From: Rhipicephalus microplus
Taxonomy: Eukaryota > Arthropoda > Arachnida > Ixodida > Ixodidae
NCBI RefSeq assembly: GCF_043290135.1
Contig: NC_134709.1
Span: 63,567,056 to 63,631,055 of the forward strand
Direction of reading: 5' to 3'
DNA: 64,000 nucleotides
Shown one piece after another: positions 11,198 through 21,791 of the stretch. Each line of letters opens with the position of its first letter. The first letter of the stretch is position 1. Under the pieces are notes generated by a model that saw only the letters and a program-made list of their open reading frames with translations, made no database searches and was not told the origin of the DNA. The position numbers and the translations under genes are program-made.

Positions 11198-11386
11198 TGA
11201 TTGATGTGTGCAGTTTAATGTCCTAAAGCCACCATTTCATTATGAGACGCCTTAGGGGAGGGCTCCAGAAATTTCGGCCGCCTGGGGTTCTTGCGCACCC
11301 CAATCTAAGCAAATGGACCTACAGCATTTTTGACTGCATGGAAAATGCAGCTGAGTACCTTTGCAACTAAACCATCGAGGTGAGGT
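11198..11386 (-). mobile_element. Old, internally deleted tick SINE
   Basis: Diverged minus-strand copy of the CAAT-tailed SINE. The body (CCTAAAGCCACCATTTCATTATGAGACGCC in part) is recognisable, but the region holding the B box is deleted and the A box is degenerate. The flanking duplication CATCAYCATCCAAT (11184-11197 and 11387-11400) differs at one base. Confidence 0.85.
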
Positions 11387-11400
11387 CATCATCATCCAAT

Positions 11401-12233
11401 CTAATACAGATGCGCCAACCGTAATTATAACTTTTAATTGCCTATATTCTAACCTCACAGCAAAAGAAAAGAGTAGAATGGTTCAAAAGAAAGTTCTCCC
11501 CTCCTTTCTATGACGTCCTTAACGCTATTTAAGTCGCTTTTGCCAGAGTACGCTTTCACTCTGCGGAAAAGTGCTTTTTGATATAGAACTGGCTACTAAT
11601 ACTCGCTGTCACAGGACACAAAATATTTTTCCCCTATTTTACTCTGCTATGAAGATGCCATTCAATAACGAGTACTAGTATGAGTGCTGGCCGTCTTTCA
11701 GAGTGATTTATGAGGTTTTTGCAGCCTTAAGCGACGATAAAGAAAATCGTATGCCACTTTTTTTCTTTTCGCCACCCCCTTGAGCTCCTTCTTTACGAAT
11801 ATCTGGAATTTCTGGGTCGCCTGTCAAACAGTTTGACATGCTCGCCAAATGCTACTGCGAGTTTTACCCCCATATTTTAGAACGTCCCTTAACCAAATGC
11901 TTCACCTTCACTTGAGAAAATTGATTCCAGCGCAGTCTCTAGGCAGAGCAAATCACTCAATATTAGGGATAATCTGCAGCGATTCTCGAGAAAGGCAGCG
12001 TCATTTTTAGACAAGCGGTGGTGCTGTGCTCAGCTAGTATAAGTGAAGGCTGAGATTTGAGTCGAGGAGCGTTCATAAATAGAGAGGTTAGCGTTGTTTG
12101 CACTGTGGGACAGTTCAAGAGTGCTTTTCTTGAAATAGCTGCGCTCTCGTTTATTTTGAATGAATTAGCGGATGTCAAATAATTTCTGCATATAATTTTC
12201 CTTTTGTGTGATTCAGTCTAATTTGTTGTACTA
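11401..12233. other. No recognisable feature
   Basis: Anonymous sequence without credible coding or repeat structure. Confidence 0.4.
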
Positions 12234-12246
12234 CTGTAAATTTGGA

Positions 12247-12487
12247 GCCCTACCGCGGTGGTCTAGGGGCTATCGTACTCGGCTGCTGACACCCAGGTCG
12301 TGGGATTGAATCATGGCTGCGGTGGCTGCACTTCCCATGGAGGCAGCAATGCTGTGGGCCCGTGTGCTCAGATTTGGGTGCACGTTAAAGAACCCCAGGT
12401 GGTCAAAATTTCCGGAGCCCTCCACTACAACGTTTCTCATAAACATATGGTGGTTCTGGGATGTTGAACCACACATATCAATCAATG
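12247..12487 (+). mobile_element. tRNA-derived tick SINE, diverged copy
   Basis: Full-length plus-strand member of the CAAT-tailed family, older than most: the B box is altered (GGATTGAATCA) and the tail is short. A 13-bp duplication, CTGTAAATTYGGA, flanks it (12234-12246 and 12488-12500, one mismatch). Confidence 0.92.
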
Positions 12488-12573
12488 CTGTAAATTCGGA
12501 ATTTCAAGTTAAAAAATGCTGCGTTTGTTTTTCCTGAAACCTGCTCCGAATTTAAATTTTCTCCCTGGAAAAG

Positions 12574-12636
12574 CAAGATATGATGCTCCAAGATATTGCT
12601 CCAGATGATAGCTTGGCTGCTTCACCTCTGCTAGCT
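12574..12636 (+). other. Exon-like 21-codon frame between splice signals
   Basis: Preceded by TTTTCTCCCTGGAAAAG and followed by GCT|GTAAGTGG, a strong donor, this 63-bp stretch is open in phase 0 at both ends and reads QDMMLQDIAPDDSLAASPLLA in two short parts. It may be an internal exon of the gene suggested at 3246-6113 or a chance match; nothing in the peptide is recognised. Confidence 0.18.
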
Positions 12637-12639
12637 GTA

Positions 12640-13630
12640 AGTGGTTACTCTTTCACGCTGCTTTTGTGTGTCCATTTTATGTTCTTTGATGTTGCATTGT
12701 TTCAGGGGGACATATTATGTGATGCGCTCGATATTTTACATCTTTAAATCAATTATTCTTCAGGGTTAGTATCTAGTGACACTGTTAAGCTTTTGTAAGT
12801 GTGCCTATTGTTTTCACTCCTGTATTATTGTTGCTCCAGTATTCTGAATGTCTGAACACACAAGTGTTATTGTGAAATGAAAATGCCATTTCAAGGCTGT
12901 TTTGTCATTACATTCATTAAAATACCACAAGCCTTGCATAATATGCATAAGGCATGCCACAACACATTCAAACTGTGGCGTAATAATGTGGTAATTGTAG
13001 TGCATTGATATATTATTTCAGTATATTAGAGAAATAAGGCATGCTGCATTGCACTACTCTTCCAGCTGTTTGTATGCTTCACTGGACTGTGCTTTTGTGC
13101 TGCATTGAAGTGTGTTAAAATTAGTTTTACATTTTTAAGTGCAAATAAAGGCTCTTTTGTTCTACTTTGATATGCATGCATTGGTCGTTAGAGCTCCATG
13201 CCGTACCATTGACGTCCGATTTTCGGTCTTCTTTTGTAGCAAATGGCATTCTGCTTTGCACAATTGAAAAATGCTTTTGATTAAGGTGCAATTTGTCTCT
13301 GAAGCCTGTATGTGCTTTGTGCCTAATAAAATTAAGCTTGATTTCATTTCGCACTATGGCATGACTTTGTGAACATTCTGTTATGTGTGACAGCTCATTT
13401 TGAGTGATGCCTTCGCATTCAGCCAAGGTTACGTGTTATATGTGAGAGCCTTATATGCTGTGCTTCATATATGCACCATAAAAGCTGTGCTAGGGCCAGG
13501 ATTACCACACTGTGGCAGGAGTCACTAAAATAGGACATCTGCACATGAAAGGTCTAGCTGAAGGGTAAGCTTTCACGTGCTTCTACAGGGGCCTACTGGA
13601 AATGGGTAACATTCGAATTATGGTATTTTT
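12640..13630. other. AT-rich stretch, nothing recognised
   Basis: No mobile element ends, RNA genes or coherent coding frames are visible. Confidence 0.4.
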
Positions 13631-13631
13631 C

Positions 13632-13985
13632 GCATGGGTGTTGGGGCATTATTCAGCATGAACACCCCCACACCCTTTTTGCTGTTTGAGCTAATTACAC
13701 CCCTACACTACTTTTGTTTTTACGGGTGTTAGGGTGTCATAGCAATATTACACCCTTACGCCCTTAAGATTACTTGGATGTACATTCGCTTTTACACCCT
13801 CACTCCCTTAAGGCCACTTGGGTGTACAGTTGCCTTTACACCCGAAAAAATGTTTGTGCCATAGGGTGTAAATCCGGAAATCCGCCCATGGTATAGGTGT
13901 AGTCGTGCTTGATACACCGATTTCGTGGATTGTAGGGGTAGACATTAAAACACCTATATGGGTGTAATTTGGTTTACAGTGCACA
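13632..13985. repeat. ACACCC/GGGTGT motif cluster, copy 2
   Basis: About a dozen ACACCC or GGGTGT motifs alternate in orientation, among them TTACACCCTTACGCCCTTAAG and GGGTGTTAGGGTGTC. It shares TTACACCC, CTTAAGG and GGTGTA words with 360-570. The spacing is irregular, so it is not a simple satellite. Confidence 0.5.
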
Positions 13986-14559
13986 CGCCCGCGCATGGCA
14001 TCAAAAATGTGCATGGTGGTGCGATATGGCATTGATGTCGTGTCCTCGTCTTCCCGGAAGCTGTCTGATCTGTGAGAAAAAATAAACGTCTAAGCTTTCA
14101 CGCGTGGGATGCAGGATGTGGCGTCAAGCATACGCACAAGTTTGTTGACTGTGACGTAGAAATTGTCTACGCAATTCGTACGGGCAGTGTACGACAACAT
14201 ACAATCACTGCATACGACGTTATACGACATTCCGGCCACTAAAATGTTCCACACCTAAACTCCCGTGTTCCAGAACCACTCGTGAATGCAGTATGTCTTG
14301 AAATGTACATCCTATGCTAAGCTTGAAGTATTTGCGCGAAATGGGAATACACAACTGCAGCGATTACTACGACGGCACTTTAGTGAACCCTTTAATAGCA
14401 GGTTAAGGTCGCCCAAGTGTAGCGGTGTCAACGTCTTCACAGCTGTGAACGAGCTCCTTCAGTTGAACGAGAGAAAAAAAAGGTTATCATAATAATGTCG
14501 CATTGCAGGTGCTGTTAATTTTTGAAGGAAACTAAACACAATATAAATATCTAGGAAGC

Positions 14560-14765
14560 TGTTGCCAAAATGGTGAACGTCTTTTTTCTCCGCACTTTGA
14601 AATGCCATTGAACGAATAAAAAATTTATTTGAATAATTTTCTTTTGTCCATTGTATGAAGCTACCATTGATAATGCAAACGTCATTTCTCTGCGCCCTTT
14701 GAAATGTCACTGAACGAATGAAGGGTTTCTTCATATCGCAGTTTTCTTTTATTCAAAAGTGGAGG
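14560..14765. repeat. Two diverged tandem copies of a ~105-bp unit
   Basis: The block TCTCCGCACTTTGAAATGCCATTGAACGAAT (in part) near 14588 recurs as TCTCTGCGCCCTTTGAAATGTCACTGAACGAAT near 14689, followed in both by TTTTCTTTT. Substitutions make the copies old. Confidence 0.55.
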
Positions 14766-14769
14766 AATA

Positions 14770-15740
14770 GAGGAAAGGATAAGGGAAAAGCAGTTAGGTT
14801 AGCTGAGGCTGAACCCACTTGGCTACCCCGCACTGAGGAAGAAAAATGAGATTAGGAACATGAAAGAAATGTCTCTTCTGTTTCTACTGACTCATTAACA
14901 GATCTGTGCTAGGAGTCACATGGGGTAGAATCAAAGTCTATGCTATCTGTGACGTCAGATATACCACATACGTAGACACAGCGTATGTAGTCACAGCTCC
15001 GTATAAATTGTGCACAGATTACCCATGTCGAATATCTTACTAAATTACTAATACGTATTGAGATGAGAACATAGCCATCTGCGAAATTATAGCACACGTG
15101 CTTTCAATAAACCGAAGGCATGAAATTTGTCCAATAGCCTCAAGCAGTCAGTGCGTCACAGCATAAAGGATAGAAGCGCTTGAAAAGAAGGCAAGTGTTT
15201 TAGTATAATGGCGACCAATGACCCATGACAGTGCTTTTTAAGAAGTTTTTTTTTTCATTTTCGACTTCTGAAAGCCGGCGATAAAATACATGCAGTTAGA
15301 AAACAATATGAAGCCTACACAGGCTACGCAGCTCACTGACAGCCAAAGGTGGATCATCGGCTTCTGCAGATACCGTTGTAAACGCCCTTGGGGCAAGTAC
15401 TACTGGTAAACTTGCAAGGTAGCCACTTCAGCATAAATCGTCGTATCTTTTTTTGCAAAGAAGCTTCAAACATGCCGTTACTTCTAGAATGCGAAGAAGC
15501 GAGGTACCCGCTTAACATTCGTTAATTGTTTTGTGCACTTGGTTGATTCGGTGGCTGATGACGATGCAGAGTTATGGCTGAGCCCTTTGTAATGGGTTGG
15601 AATCTCTAAACCACTATCTCTTTATACCATTCTCGCTGTGTGGTTTATGGTAATTATTTTAATGCTAAGTTATATCAGTGAACGACTTTCTTGCCTGGCA
15701 TGACACTTGTACAATTTCTTTTCACCAGTAAGCTTCAAGC
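14770..15740. other. Non-coding stretch with dispersed repeat pieces
   Basis: It contains GGCTACCCCGCACTGAGG-like sequence near 14820 and GTGGCTGATGACGATGCAGAG near 15551. The latter word returns near 49820 and 62098, so it marks a dispersed repeat. No coding sequence is supported. Confidence 0.4.
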
Positions 15741-15741
15741 A

Positions 15742-15930
15742 ATGACGTGGCTTTGTGGTAAAGTACTGGCCTCCCACAAAGAGCACCTGGAATCTGATCC
15801 CACATGATTCTGGATTTTTTGTTTCATGTTGTGTGTTAGAGGTCACGGACGATGGCGGTGGTGGTGCAAAACTATGGCACTAAACTCGGATGTTGTTGCT
15901 ATCTCGGAGCAGCTTTCGATTGAAAAAAAA
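15742..15930 (+). mobile_element. Second-type tRNA-like SINE (TTTCG..TGTAAAA-end family)
   Basis: A tRNA-like head (GACGTGGCTTTGTGGTAAAGTA with a degenerate B box GGAATCTGATCCC) is followed by a body with ACGGACGATGGCGGTGG and an end GCAGCTTTCGATTGAAAAAAAA. The same order (head, ACGGACACTGGCGGCGG, CAGCTTCCGCTGTAAAAA) occurs at 63582-63770, and the 3' half alone at 50118-50207. This supports a distinct SINE family. No clear target duplication was found. Confidence 0.55.
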
Positions 15931-16137
15931 GTTTGGCAAGCTGAAATCTTTGAAAAAGTAAAGCATTCTTTTTATCTGCGCCGCTTACTCCTCTCACCGG
16001 CTCGAAAGCAAACTGCAAGCTCGTGGCGCGTTACAGGGGGGCCAACGTCACAAGCGAAAGAAAAAAGAAAACAACGCGTTGGAGAGGAGGCGGTGAGGGA
16101 GAGAGCGGATGGCCTGACTTTTACGAAGTATAGGGGT

Positions 16138-16266
16138 TGTGAGAAACGAAGAGGACCCGGACTCGATCGTCTGGCTACATCGAAGGTTAAAGGAACAACT
16201 GAGTGAGCCAGCGCCCCTCGCTCGTGCTCCTGCCCGCCGATCGTTCTTCCTCCTTTATTTTCAACA
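16138..16266 (-). repeat. LTR-like terminal repeat (3' side) of the BEL/Pao remnant
   Basis: Bounded by TGTGAG and CAACA (TG..CA), 129 bp. It matches 21654-21791 with substitutions and indels; the two alignments end at the same CAACA. On the minus strand an AATAAA lies close to its start. It abuts the BEL/Pao integrase C-terminus at 16300-16631, the place expected for a 3' LTR. Confidence 0.6.
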
Positions 16267-16299
16267 CACTCCCGCGGCCGCCGAAACTCGCGGCAATGT

Positions 16300-16631
16300 T
16301 CGGGTGCACAGCGGCAGAAGTTCAGGTGGACATTGGCGAGTGAGAAGCAGTAAAAGGGGAAACAAGCCTCAAGCGGCGCATTGCGAATTACCGAAACGCA
16401 GGTAGGCTTGAGTCCTTGCCGTGAGATGTTGTCACGGCCGCGAAGCAATTCAGTTACGCGAACCATCTTCCACGTTGTTGGCGGTGAGCCGTCGTGCTCC
16501 AGGACAACGTCGCCGCGACCTGAAGTCAAGGTGGTGCCTTCAGTGCCGCTTCGTGGGCCGAACGCAGAGGCAACAAGCGCTTCTTTCGCCAGCGTTCTCA
16601 GAGACGATCCGTCAGCGCTTGTCGATGTCAC
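16300..16631 (-). pseudogene. BEL/Pao integrase C-terminal fragment
   Basis: The minus-strand peptide contains GDVVLEHDGSPPTTWKM followed by VTELLRGRDNISR. This matches the C-terminal block of BEL/Pao integrases (family pattern GDVVL..., W...RV..L..GrDG..R). It is only the last part of pol. The frame continues into the LTR-like sequence, as often happens in broken elements, and no upstream catalytic core is present. The fragment fixes both the superfamily and the orientation of the element. Confidence 0.65.
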
Positions 16632-16969
16632 GCTTTAAGTGAATCTACCAGAATGTGTAACACTGTGATGAAGAAGGGATTTGTCAATGACGATGAAGCT
16701 GAGCGAGGCGGTAGTTTGTCTTGTGGGTGAAGTCGTCCAATCTCGCTATGGTGTCCAGAATACTTCGTGAACACGTTGTTATCCATGTTCGGGTCATAAG
16801 GGGGGTTTTTGATGTTCTTGCATCGCTTGCAGTATGAGGAGTCTGATTTTGGCTTGCTTTTGTAGATTCACGAGGTTTCCAGATATTTTGCGTGCTCCTT
16901 GGGAGTGATATTCGTCCTCGGTTCTTGGTTTTGCATCTGAAGCTTCTGTAGGTGCTGCGCGGTCATTTG

Positions 16970-17509
16970 CTATTTGACCATTTCGGATTTCAGGTATTCC
17001 TGATCGTGTGCCTGGCTTGCAGATGCTTCCGATATGAAAGAAGACTCCGAAATCGACGATGATTTTTCTTCCCCGCTCGATGAAAACAACGATGACACTG
17101 ATGAATTCTGGTTCCTTCGCGTGATGACTTCACCAAGGATGGGAATCTCGGCCACTTTCGAGGGCAGCAGAGGTTCGTCCACGGGTGCTTCTGCTGGTAG
17201 CACATTGTCGGTGTCCAGTACGGCATCTTGAAAGACGGCGTGCAACGAGCTTACGTTTACGGGTGCGAGATTCTCAGCCTTGATGGCGTATTCGCTAGTA
17301 TCATTGCAGGTGTCTTCCAACGACTTGGCGATCACAGGGTGTCCCACTTCACGAGAGTCCTTGTTTGCACCGGATCCCTGTATGATGCGCATGGCGTAGT
17401 GCTGGAGATGTGTGATGTGGCGCTTGTACGTGCAGCGCAGGTCTCTGGTGTCAGGCAACATCTCATCATATGTGGTAGCATCGTAGACGGCCATGAGGTG
17501 CACGTACAC
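16970..17509 (-). CDS. Unrecognised acidic, Ser-rich reading frame (179 codons)
   Basis: A minus-strand frame of 179 residues, beginning MYVHLMAVYDATTYDEMLPD, with a C-terminal Ser/Glu-rich tail (SSVSSLFSSSGEEKSSSISE). No known domain, signal peptide or membrane segment is seen. It lies between the BEL/Pao zinc-knuckle region and the integrase remnant in the same orientation. It may be an accessory or degenerate internal part of that element, or captured sequence. No start-codon context decides the 5' end. Open length in GC-moderate DNA is only modest support for coding. Confidence 0.3.
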   Translation of the reverse strand: MYVHLMAVYDATTYDEMLPDTRDLRCTYKRHITHLQHYAMRIIQGSGANKDSREVGHPVIAKSLEDTCNDTSEYAIKAENLAPVNVSSLHAVFQDAVLDTDNVLPAEAPVDEPLLPSKVAEIPILGEVITRRNQNSSVSSLFSSSGEEKSSSISESSFISEASASQAHDQEYLKSEMVK

Positions 17510-17884
17510 GGTTGAGCGTGGCTCTTAGCAGCACTGATGCTCGCACTCCAGGTCCTTGACCTGTTTTAACTTGAGGGGAAACTAACTAGAGACCCTACTG
17601 CCAAGATCGGGCTTGAGGAGCGTGTAGGGAGAGTCGCTGTCGCTGTACTCCACGTACTGTTGCTTCTAGGGCATGTCCTGAAGGCACATGCTGCCACGTG
17701 ACTGATTGTACATACGTTTGCCTTCTTCGTCTGGTACGAGAGACTGTCCTGGTGAGCTGCAGCTCAGAGTGCAGGAAACCGTATCCTTGTGATCAATGCG
17801 CATGGTGAACCCGGGTTTCCCCTTGGACATCAAGATATCAATGGCAAACCTTGTGGACGAGTCTTTTCACCGAAGCGCCGTGAA

Positions 17885-18610
17885 TCACTGGGAAAGCGGC
17901 AGGTCTTTTGGCATGCGCTCAAAACTCGTTAGAGTTGTGGTTGACGTTGATGTCGGCAGGCCACTGGAAGGTGAAGTCGTCGCTTGCTTCGACGTCGATG
18001 CGGGAGGCGTTTTGAGGCAGGTTGAAAGCGAATTTGTGGCCTGCGGTGGCGTCGAGGCGAAAGTAGTCATGAGGCTGGTCGCAAGCCAAGTAGCGGCTTG
18101 CTGCGATGTCAGTGCGAGAGCGGCCGCGAAGCCGGTCAAAAGCGAAGTCGCGGCCTGCGGCGAAGTTGAGGTGAGAGTAGTCGTGAGGCCGGTAACAAGC
18201 AAACTCGCGGCCTGCTGTGATGTCAGTACGAGAGGGGCCGTTAAGCCGGTCGAAAACGAAGTTGCGGCCCGAGAACGGGTGCTGGTGGACCCTGGTGCGT
18301 GATCTTGGGCCGAGATGTAGTTGGTACTCTGCGAGTGGCTTGTTACGTTCTTAATGTCACACAACGAAGCTAAACGTTGTCCCGTGCATCGGTTGCATAG
18401 CAGGGTTCTGGCGGTGCGGCAATCATTGGCTGAAAGGTTGCGTTTGGCGCAGCGAAAGCATAGCTTTTCTGCATGAAGCTTCTTCCACATCTCTTCCAGA
18501 GGAAGACGTTCGGAGCAATCCTGAACAGTGTGTTCGGGAGAGGTGCACAGGACGCAGGGTTGCAAGCATGGGGATCGAAGTTCTGCTGCTAAAGACTTAG
18601 AGCAAGGCAA
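17885..18610 (-). pseudogene. BEL/Pao zinc-knuckle (gag-pol junction) region
   Basis: The N-terminal part of this 241-residue frame has three Cys/His clusters: CVLCTSPEHTVQDC, then CFRCAKRNLSANDC, then CNRCTGQRLASLC. This triple arrangement, with ER and LCF.C between, is the hallmark of BEL/Pao elements upstream of the protease. The second and third clusters have lost their usual His (replaced by Asn and Arg/Leu), suggesting decay. The C-terminal half is a run of Ser/Thr/Ala-rich repeats of about 19-20 residues, which is not typical of the family. The protease that should follow is absent. Confidence 0.65.
17935..18290. repeat. Degenerate ~57-60-bp tandem repeat inside the BEL frame
   Basis: About six units encode TSxQAATSLLTGLTxxLxL-like peptides on the minus strand. 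Spacing is close to a multiple of three, so both strands stay largely open. The units differ from each other at many sites. Confidence 0.65.
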
Positions 18611-18699
18611 GGGCGGCTGTGGTGTTCACAAGCTTGAGACGTTGGATGGGATAGCATAAATACCTGCGGTGTATTTGTTTGCAGTCATCATCATGCCCT

Positions 18700-21548
18700 A
18701 ATGGTGAACGATTAGGGCTAAATGAAAAGAGACGGGAGACGATGGCGGAAGAAAGTGGAGGAGGCCATGAGTCCGGAGCGAATGGTGGAAGGACGTGAGA
18801 GCGAGACGTAAAATGAAAACAAACACATCAATGAAAGTGCATTGTTTACGTGGTACAGGTCCTGTACAAACGCAGGGAGCACGGTCTACGATTACGGCAG
18901 TCCAACGATCCCAAAAGAGTCTCAAATGCTGGCGGTTCTCACAGGCGTTCTGGTTGTTCGATGGGGCTCCTCCCATCACCTGGAACGGAGCACCAGGCAC
19001 GGCCTGACCGTCTGACCCGCCTTCAACGATTACCTGTCGCGCACAGGCAGGGGGGACAACCCCGCCGCACTTGGCCGAAGGACCTGTGCGTCAACGAGAC
19101 AGATCGTCTCCAGCCAGGTCTCTGGTATGGGTGACAAGTGTAAAATGCCGTGTTACCGTGTCATGCCAGGTATCTGGGCGCTGGTGGTGGTGACGACCAT
19201 GGTGAGCAGCGCCCGGTTTTGGCGGCTCAAGGGAACGGCCGCGCAATCCCCCCCCCCCTAAGGGCATCGCGAGGCCGCAGAAGGTCCTTGATGTGAGCGG
19301 TAAGATCGCAATCCTCGTAGTAGTGGTGAAGTGAGGGCCAGTGCTTGCTGCAAGGGCAGGGGCAGAGCGGTTCCCTCATTAGTCCGAAACAGAGAAAAAG
19401 AAGTTGAAGTTGACCATGTCCCGTGAGTAAAATAATTAGGTGACGATTGGGTGGAAAAAACGCTGGCAGGCTCGTGACCTCTGGAACTTATCGGACGCCA
19501 TCGCTGCTAAGAAGTCAGCGAGCTCATTGCCGAATATTCCCCTGTGTCCCGGGACATAGAATACTCGAAGGGTTCGGGCCAACGAGATCTGAGTGATTAG
19601 CTCGCGTATGTGCACGATACGTGAATCTAGGCAATGCGGGCTTGCGAGTGCCTGCAAAATGGACAGACAGTCGGTGTAAATGTGACCGGGTTAACAAGAC
19701 TTGCATGACTTCAGCTACTGAAGGGCCTCGGTGAGTGCCCCTACCTCTTTGCAGTAGGCACTCGAGGCGTCCAGCACCCGGAAACGGCTGGCCGCAACGA
19801 TAGAGGTTGCTATCCCGAACGCTATGTACGCAGCTCCGACAGTATGGTGCGTGTACGCGCCGTCCGAGTAAACGTGGATGCCCGGACGCCTTGCCATTTC
19901 CCTGGCCTCGGAAACCGAAAGGCGAGACACGTTCTGCACGCAGGGGGTCTCATCCGGATGAAAGTATCATTTGTTCAGTGGCAGAGCCACCTTCCGGGGG
20001 GTTCATTGTCTGCCCTTCCCACGTGGTGGCACGCCGTAGCTGTAAGAGGGCGAACTCTTCATTAAGGAAACGCAGTTCGATCTCGATCAGGGGAGCATGC
20101 AGGAGGACCTGCAATGCCACCTTTTGAGTCGTGCGATAAGCGCCTGTCAATGACAACAAGGCCGAACGTTGGACGGATACAAGGCGGCTTTTCAGACAGC
20201 AATCGGGTCGGTCAGGCCACCAAATGGCTGAGGCGTACGCTATAGCCGGCAGCATGACTTGTCTGTATAGCTATCAAATTGCGTCTGGCCGGAGGGTGCC
20301 TGCCATATTTTTAAAGGCAACCACTTTCACTGCTAGGTGATTCACATTGTTGTGCAGATGGTCGGCGTGCGCGAAGAAGGAGAGGTGGCGATCGAAAACG
20401 ACGCCCAGGGCCCGCAGCTTGTCCACATATTTTAGACTGTTCTGGGAGCCGTCTGCTCTAATAGAGAGACGAACGCGCTCTATCCCGCCCACCCCGCAGG
20501 AGAACAGCACACAGGACGCCTTTTCCTGGCTTAGCTTTACTTTCGACGTACCCAATCAGTGCTCCATTCACTCAGCATCTCAGAGCCCTTGTCTCCAAGG
20601 GCCTGGTGTGTAGAACCCGGGATGATAACGAATGTGTCATCGGCATACGCCTGTACCACCACTCCTTCGGGCATGGGGTGTGACAAGAGGCCGTAGATGA
20701 TGTTCCACAGGAGTGGCGAAAGAGGCGAGCCTTGTGGACAACCCAGCTAAGGATGTGCATCTATCTGCCCGGCGTGCGACTTGAACACGACGGCACGGTC
20801 CGTCAGGAAAGAGCGGAGGTGATGAAAAAGCTGCGACGGCAACCAACGATCGCAGAAGAACTGAAGCACTAGCAGGTGCCAGACGGTGTCTAATGCTCCC
20901 TGAAAGTCTGTCGACATCAACACCACAGAAGTCCGCTAGGCCTTGAGTCAAAGGAGGCATTCGTGAAACTGGTGTTGTGCCAGTACCGCGCTCCTACCGT
21001 GCATAAAGCCGTACTGGCGAGGATGGATGTGTCCACCTTGATGCAAGAAAACGTACAGCCTGCCATTCAAAAGGCGCTCAAGAACCTTGCCCAAGATAGA
21101 ATTTACGCAGATCGGGCGATACGATGTCGTGAGCTCAGATAATCGACCGGGCTTCCGAATGAAAATTATGCGCCCCCGGTGCCACGGCGATGTGAAGTGG
21201 CCGAGGCTAAGTGAAGCGTTGAACAGCCACAGGAGAAATGCTGCCCGAGTCTGAACCAAACATTCCACCATAGGCGACGTTATGTCATCTGGACCGGGGG
21301 TCGACTTGTCGCGCATTTGACAAACAACCGCCTCGAGCTCGGCCTGAGAGAAGGGAACGTCCTGTTCCCGTGTTCTTTACCGGACATGGGCCTGCCGGAG
21401 GATGGCCTCGTGCTCGGGGTGATCGGACGCGGGGTCATTCACCGTGACATGAGCCGTCAATAACAAGGCCGCCACTTCTAAATGTGTCGACTTGTGGGTC
21501 CCATCCGATCGCAGAAGAGATGAAAGAACCAGATCAGCGCACCTTCTC
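18700..21548 (-). pseudogene. LINE with RT and RNase H (I/R1-like), minus strand, broken
   Basis: In minus-strand order: RT entry block KSTPGPDDIT and SYRPICVNSILGKVLERLL (about 21310-21050), catalytic YADDTFV (20650-20630), RT thumb (20555-20274), an RNase H start VYSDGAYTHH (about 19870), and an RNase H end VPGHRGIFGNELADFLA (about 19560-19500). A Cys/His-rich tail (CPCPCSKHWPSLHHYYEDC, near 19380-19320) and a 3' UTR to about 18700 follow. The coding frame changes at least five times, so it is dead. It is 5' truncated near 21548, next to a TTCACTACACTAA-type tandem repeat. It sits between the 5' LTR and gag of the BEL/Pao remnant and so inserted into it. Confidence 0.8.
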
Positions 21549-21653
21549 CCGAACGCTTACACTACACTACACCACATCCCTAACTAATTCACTACACTAA
21601 TTCACTACATGAATTCACTACATCACCGGGTGGGTTTTGGCCCCAAAAAGAAT

Positions 21654-21791
21654 TGTGAGAAATGAAGCGTAAGAAATGAAGAAGGGGACCTGGACCCAAT
21701 CGTCTGGCTACATCGAAGGTCAACTAAGGAATGCATCGCCCCTGACTCGTGCTTTTGCCCGCCGCCCCTTTTTCCTTCTTTATTTGCAACA
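21654..21791 (-). repeat. LTR-like terminal repeat (5' side) of the BEL/Pao remnant
   Basis: 138 bp with TGTGAG and GCAACA ends, similar to 16138-16266 (shared ATCGTCTGGCTACATCGAAGG). On the minus strand the sequence just inside reads TTTTTGGGGCCAAAACCC, a position where a primer-binding site is expected; the tRNA was not identified. Confidence 0.55.

Larger units (their letters stand above)
16138..21791 (-). mobile_element. BEL/Pao LTR retrotransposon remnant, minus strand
   Basis: Two diverged LTR-like repeats (21654-21791 and 16138-16266) enclose, in minus-strand order, a later LINE insertion, a BEL/Pao zinc-knuckle region (18610-17885), an unassigned Ser-rich frame (17509-16970) and the C-terminal end of a BEL/Pao integrase (16631-16300). 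Protease, reverse transcriptase, RNase H and most of integrase are missing, so this is an internally deleted, dead copy. The diverged LTRs imply an old insertion. Confidence 0.6.

Noticed and set aside
17796..18302. A 168-codon plus-strand frame rich in Val/Ala/Cys
   Set aside because: It is the antisense of the zinc-knuckle frame; its openness comes from the 57-60-bp repeat, while the minus strand carries the recognisable BEL/Pao motifs.
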